Source: Pseudisothecium myosuroides
Lineage: Eukaryota; Streptophyta; Bryopsida; Hypnales; Lembophyllaceae
NCBI GenBank assembly: GCA_951799445.1
Contig: OX637292.1
Span: forward strand, 16,185,296 to 16,249,295
Direction of reading: 5' to 3'
Length of the DNA: 64,000 nt
Shown: one piece after another, positions 59,960 through 64,000 of the stretch
Layout of the letters: each line of letters opens with the position of its first letter
Numbering within the stretch: position 1 is the stretch's first letter
Notes under the pieces: generated by a model
Databases searched by the model: none
What the model was told of the DNA's origin: nothing
What the model saw: the letters and a program-made list of their open reading frames with translations, nothing else
Made by a program: the position numbers and the translations under genes

Positions 59960-60888
59960 TCTATATTGCTATGAAATATTGAAATTTACGAATTTTTCAA
60001 AAAATTCAAAATTTTTCATTGGCATAGAAATTGCATTTTGTAAGCTTCATGTCATTAGTTGGGCTCAAATTCCAAACATATCAATTTTATGGCTAAAATT
60101 CACATTAAGAAAAATTAGAAAAAAATGGCTAAAATACATTGCAAGTGTGATTAAACATCTTCTTTTTAGATTAAACATCTTTTTCTTTAGAAAAATCAAT
60201 AATATCATAATGAGAAAATTTGCAATACTATTCACTAAAAATATACTCAAGCAACATTTTTTTTTAAATGGATGAAAATAGAGGGGATTTTCAAACCTAC
60301 AAGCTTAGGTGAAGTCATCCAAAGGACATTTGGCATCCTCAACACCATTTCAAAGGCAAAAACAAATTGTGTTGTTAAAAATTAGTGCAAGAATCAACCG
60401 CAAACAATTAAGCTCCTTCTCTCTCTTGAACTCACAAGAATTGGAATGGAATAGAAGATAGTCCTAGAACATAAGTTCTAACACCATGATAAATGGTTGT
60501 ACAGATAATTGTAAGAAAACACTTGTACTATTTGTTGTGTTTTCACTTTTATACAAGGGAAGAGAAACTTTTGAAAAAATTATTTAAAAATCAAGAAAAA
60601 TATTAGTAGGATAATAAAAAATAATGCACTCTAAAAAATTTAGGCCCCCCAAAAAATTCACTGAAACTTACATACAAAATAGAAAAATAGAAAATTTTAA
60701 GATAATACATATATTCATATTTATATTTTTTTTAAATAGAACAAAAATAGAGTAAGGTAAAATATCAAATGAACGTTCTTCTTAATTTATTCTAAGCATA
60801 TAAATACCCCCTCAAAAATTACCTTGTTATTGCACATGGTTACTAAATGTATAGGGGTGTACCCCCCCCCTCTCGAGTCATCTAAGGA

Positions 60889-61619
60889 TGAATGCAAGAA
60901 ACACCTGTCAATTTTGTTGCATTTTATAATACTCATGATTTTTCTTCTAGAATACTATAAAATTAGAAAAATAATTTAAAAAAAAATAAAATATGGAAAA
61001 TGTATATACCTTTAAGATTAAGGTAATTACCAAAGGAAATGCATAGAAATTTTTTTTAAGCTAGAAAACTAAAAAAGTGCCAAATCTCAAGAAAATGGAT
61101 ATCTTGATGTATAAATTAGTTAAAAATAGGAAAAAAATTAAATACATAAAATGAAAATTGGCTATTTGTAACAACTCTATAGAGATGGTCATTCACCCAA
61201 AAAAGCTCCAAAATAATATTTTATATGTCTCAAAATGTAAACAAAAAGAAGCGCACTTTGTGGACTTCTACCCCACATACAATTAACTATTTTTAGAATT
61301 CCTTCCCTGCATAGCTACAAGTCCACTAGAAGACCATGCCCTCCAAATTTCAGCTCAAAATTCGTTTTTTTATATACTAAATAGTACTAAAAACCTCTAA
61401 ATTGGCAAGTGTGAGTGTGTGACATATAATTGGGGGCTATTTTTGGATAATAAAATATTTTTGAAAATTACAAAAAAAATTAGACAAGGTGTATAATATT
61501 CATAAGTATCTTATCTATAAATCTTGAGTCATTTGGAGCCAAAATGCAAAAGTTATGGCCAAAAAACTAATCAAAACGCAAGGTGTGACGCAAAATAGTA
61601 CAGGTGTTTCTTGCATTCA
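60889..61619 (+). mobile_element. TIR element family I, copy 2
   Basis: Perfect 20-bp inverted ends occur at 60,889-60,908 (TGAATGCAAGAAACACCTGT) and 61,600-61,619. It is in the same orientation as copy 1, 0.9 kb upstream, and is longer (731 bp). No coding capacity. Confidence 0.85.
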
Positions 61620-62200
61620 CCTCAAAAAAGAACGCCCACTATGAGTTGTCCTAGTATTTAAATTTTGTTAATGATATTTATATCAAAGAGGATTTACCTA
61701 GATTGAATAATGAAACTTTGGTCGTCGGAGGTGTTAGAAGAGGTAGATAAATAAATAAATATTTTGTTGTATTTACAACATCTCTTCTTCTATCGGTATT
61801 GATGGAATTTTTAAAAAAGAGAATTGAATTAAAAGAAATAGATATCTCTTCCTTGCAACATAATCATCAATGATCCTGTACAGCAACGTGAAGCCCTAGT
61901 TGTACTAAAATAGTAGATTGAACACTTTTGTGCCTCTTCTCACATTACATTACCTCCACAACCACCAAAACCACCATGTTGCTTTTCAAGGTTGAGCTTT
62001 TCAAAATTTTAAGGTATTATGGCCAAGGAAAGATCTCATCCGAAGCCAACTCCAAAAAAGTTTCGCAGGGGAAAACACAAGAATTTATTAATTTCAATGG
62101 ATAAGAAAATCTGGAAAATGTGAGTTTCCATTGTGAACAATGTCCGGACCTTTAGTTACAAGTTAGCCGGTTGAAATCTAGAATTGCCTAGTTCTATTCT
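61620..62200. other. intergenic, no gene recognised
   Basis: AT-rich until about 62,150, then GC rises towards the leader-like region. No gene is called. Confidence 0.45.
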
Positions 62201-62660
62201 AAGCTTGGTTAGCACGTCTAGGGATTTCCGGCGACAACGGCGGATCTCTGGATGCCCTGCTTCGTCATTACCGCGTGGAGAGCGCGTCCTTCTGCACAAG
62301 CTTCGTCGCTTATTACGACGAGGGTAGCGCTCAGCCAAGCTGCTGCTCTGTCTTCCGCGTTTGCTAGTGCTCGTGCTTTCAATCAGAGCTAATCGCCACT
62401 GGGAGGTCCTTCATTGGCCTGTGTAGCACTCGGTGGAATTGGAAGCGTCGAATCGTGCTGCCTGCTTTTGGTTTTGATCTTGTGTTGTTGTTGGAGGTAT
62501 TACGACTGATTTTTTGCAAATGTTGGTAAGCTGGATGCTGGACTATTGGGGTGCGCGTGACGAACTCGACTTGCATTTCCAGGTACAGTTCGAACACACT
62601 TCTGTCTGGGGTTGCTGTGCACTTGTTCCTTGCGTCTCCCCCCTTGAATCTTTTGGTGGT

Positions 62661-63750
62661 TGGATCTGAAGTCTTACTCAGCTCCCAGTCTATGTACTCT
62701 GTCGGTCATACCGTGATTGAGCTATTTAGGATTCATTCGAATTAGATCAGATGAAGCTTGTTTGTAAGACAATGAAGGAGAACTGTCAGCTTGGTTGACA
62801 ATTGATGGAATTTCTTGATGCGTTTTCTGAAAGCGTGGGATCGGAAGTCTTGCTGAGCTCGCAATCTATGTCCACTGTCGGTGGTACCATAATTGAGCTA
62901 TTTAGGGCTCATTAGAATTGAGCTATTTAGGTCACATGGATCTGGCTTGAAAGCCAAATGAAGGAGTCCTATCGGCTTGGTTGATCATGGAATTTCTTCT
63001 TTGCATTTTCTGAAGTTCTGCTTATAGCCAAAGACCGTCACAGTGCCATTTGAGTCATGTTATTGTTAAATTTTGAAGCCAGTAATTGACTCTTGATCGT
63101 GTGTTCATTTGAGCAGTAGCGGACTTTACGTAGCATTTTTCGGAGACCATTTCTTGAGTTCTCGAGTGCAGTTGCTTGCGATAAGGGACCTTTTCCTTGT
63201 GGCAAATCACAGGACCTCGGTTTGAAGAGTGCTGCTAAGCTCTCAATCTATCTACACTGTCGGGGGTCCCATGATTTCATTCGATTGATCTCTTGTGTCT
63301 TGTTTGAAAGCTAAATGAATGAACTACCTATCCCGGTTGACAATGGAATTACCTTCTGTGCATTTTCTGAAACTAATGGATCTGATGTCCTAGTACCTGC
63401 TCGTTGCGAATGACCGTGACTGTGCCACTGGAGTCTTGTTGTTGTGGATTTTTGAAGTCAGAAATTGGCTCTTTTGAACATCGTATGTTGGTTCGAGTTG
63501 TAGAGGATTTCACCTACAGGTTTAGTTGCTTTTCCTTAAGACCATTTCTCGAGTTCTCAACTTTCACTCCCCCATCATTAGTAGAAATCAAAATTACCAA
63601 ACTTCTTTTGCACTTGCTCAGAGTTAGGGCGTGTAATTTCGAAACCTGCTATTGCCTCTTTCTTCGTATGATTATTCGTGTTGTGTCGGATTTCACCTGT
63701 TTTTCTGCTTGCATCGATTTCGTCTTGATCTTGTGCAACCATTTCTTGCG
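62661..63750 (+). repeat. imperfect ~375-bp direct repeats in a leader-like region
   Basis: The block GATCTGAAGTCTT..CAGCTC, CAATCTATG..CACTGTCGG, then TTTCTGAA recurs at about 62,663, 62,840 and 63,220. A second block (GACCGT..CAGTGCCA, TTTTGAAG..GTAATTG, GACCATTTCT..GAGTTCTC) follows the second and third copies at about 63,036 and 63,411. A partial third lies near 63,630. This is an old segmental tandem duplication in non-coding, relatively GC-rich DNA upstream of the ATG at 63,974. Confidence 0.7.
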
Positions 63751-63973
63751 ATGTTCACATCTCCTTTTCATTAATCGAGATTTCACAATATCAATTCGTC
63801 TGCATTTGCGCAGAAGTTGGGGTTGCAGGTCAAACTTGCCGAAGCCACTATCTAGTGATGCATGATTGTAAGCTCTATTGGAAACTTCTACTCTGAGCCA
63901 ATTGTGAAGGCAGCCAATTGTGAAGGCAGGAAGGTAGAAAGACAGTTTTGTTGGAATGGATTCTGTCCAGAGC

Positions 63974-64000
63974 ATGGCGAGCTCCTCTTCTTCAACTGTG
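63974..64000 (+). CDS. possible gene start, cut by the window edge
   Basis: ATG GCG AGC TCC ... reads MASSSSSTV and is open to the end of the window. A Met-Ala-Ser-rich start is common for plant transit peptides and N-termini. About 1.8 kb of GC-richer, promoter/leader-like sequence lies upstream. Nine codons are too few to assign a product. Confidence 0.35.

Noticed and set aside
59856..60275. 139-codon plus-strand frame
   Set aside because: Lys/Ile/Phe/Asn-rich composition in AT-rich DNA, partly within a family I element. No domain.

Overview
The window is nuclear DNA of a plant. Its genes are split by GT-AG introns. It holds a plant-type kinesin-4 (FRA1/KIN4-like), a UPF0047/YjbQ-type gene with a telo-box (AAACCCTAA-type) leader, and the 3' piece of a plant LINE. 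The sequence is AT-rich and packed with short non-coding transposons (MITEs), so most of it is repeat. I cannot name the species. A land plant with a MITE-rich genome fits, but no rRNA, organellar or lineage-specific gene narrows it further.

Layout. Positions 1 to about 21,500 are almost wholly repeats: three long 915-930 bp TTAA-flanked elements, a Mutator-like MITE broken by one of them, other terminal-inverted-repeat MITEs, small fold-back hairpins, and a LINE remnant with a zf-RVT zinc knuckle at 14.7-15.3 kb. The UPF0047 gene lies at 24,807-21,954 on the minus strand (7 coding exons, 163 aa, complete), with a 5' leader near 25.75 kb. Positions 26.4-33 kb are again MITEs, including one inserted into a copy of its own family, plus one unrecognised 96-aa ORF. 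A GC-richer promoter and leader (33.9-35.4 kb) precedes the kinesin gene at 35,378-40,653 on the plus strand (16 exons). Its motor domain and proximal coiled coil are intact, but the conserved C-terminal third of the family was not found. Positions 40.6-42.7 kb hold a hairpin and exon-like pieces. Positions 43-49.7 kb are repeats. Positions 50-55.2 kb form a GC-richer, lower-repeat block with a TATA box, a 155-nt hairpin, a frame-broken gene remnant (51.6-53.2 kb) and an exon chain with an in-frame stop (54.2-55.2 kb). After more repeats, the window ends in a duplicated leader-like region and the first 9 codons of a gene cut by the window edge (63,974).

The genes do not form a pathway. Kinesin-4 proteins act on microtubules in cytokinesis and wall deposition. 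UPF0047 is a small, widely conserved protein of uncertain role in plants. The most distinctive feature is the transposon landscape: a ~930 bp non-autonomous family with CCCCTAAAGG ends that sits in TTAA sites, which is the signature of piggyBac-type transposition. At one point two copies share a single TTAA.
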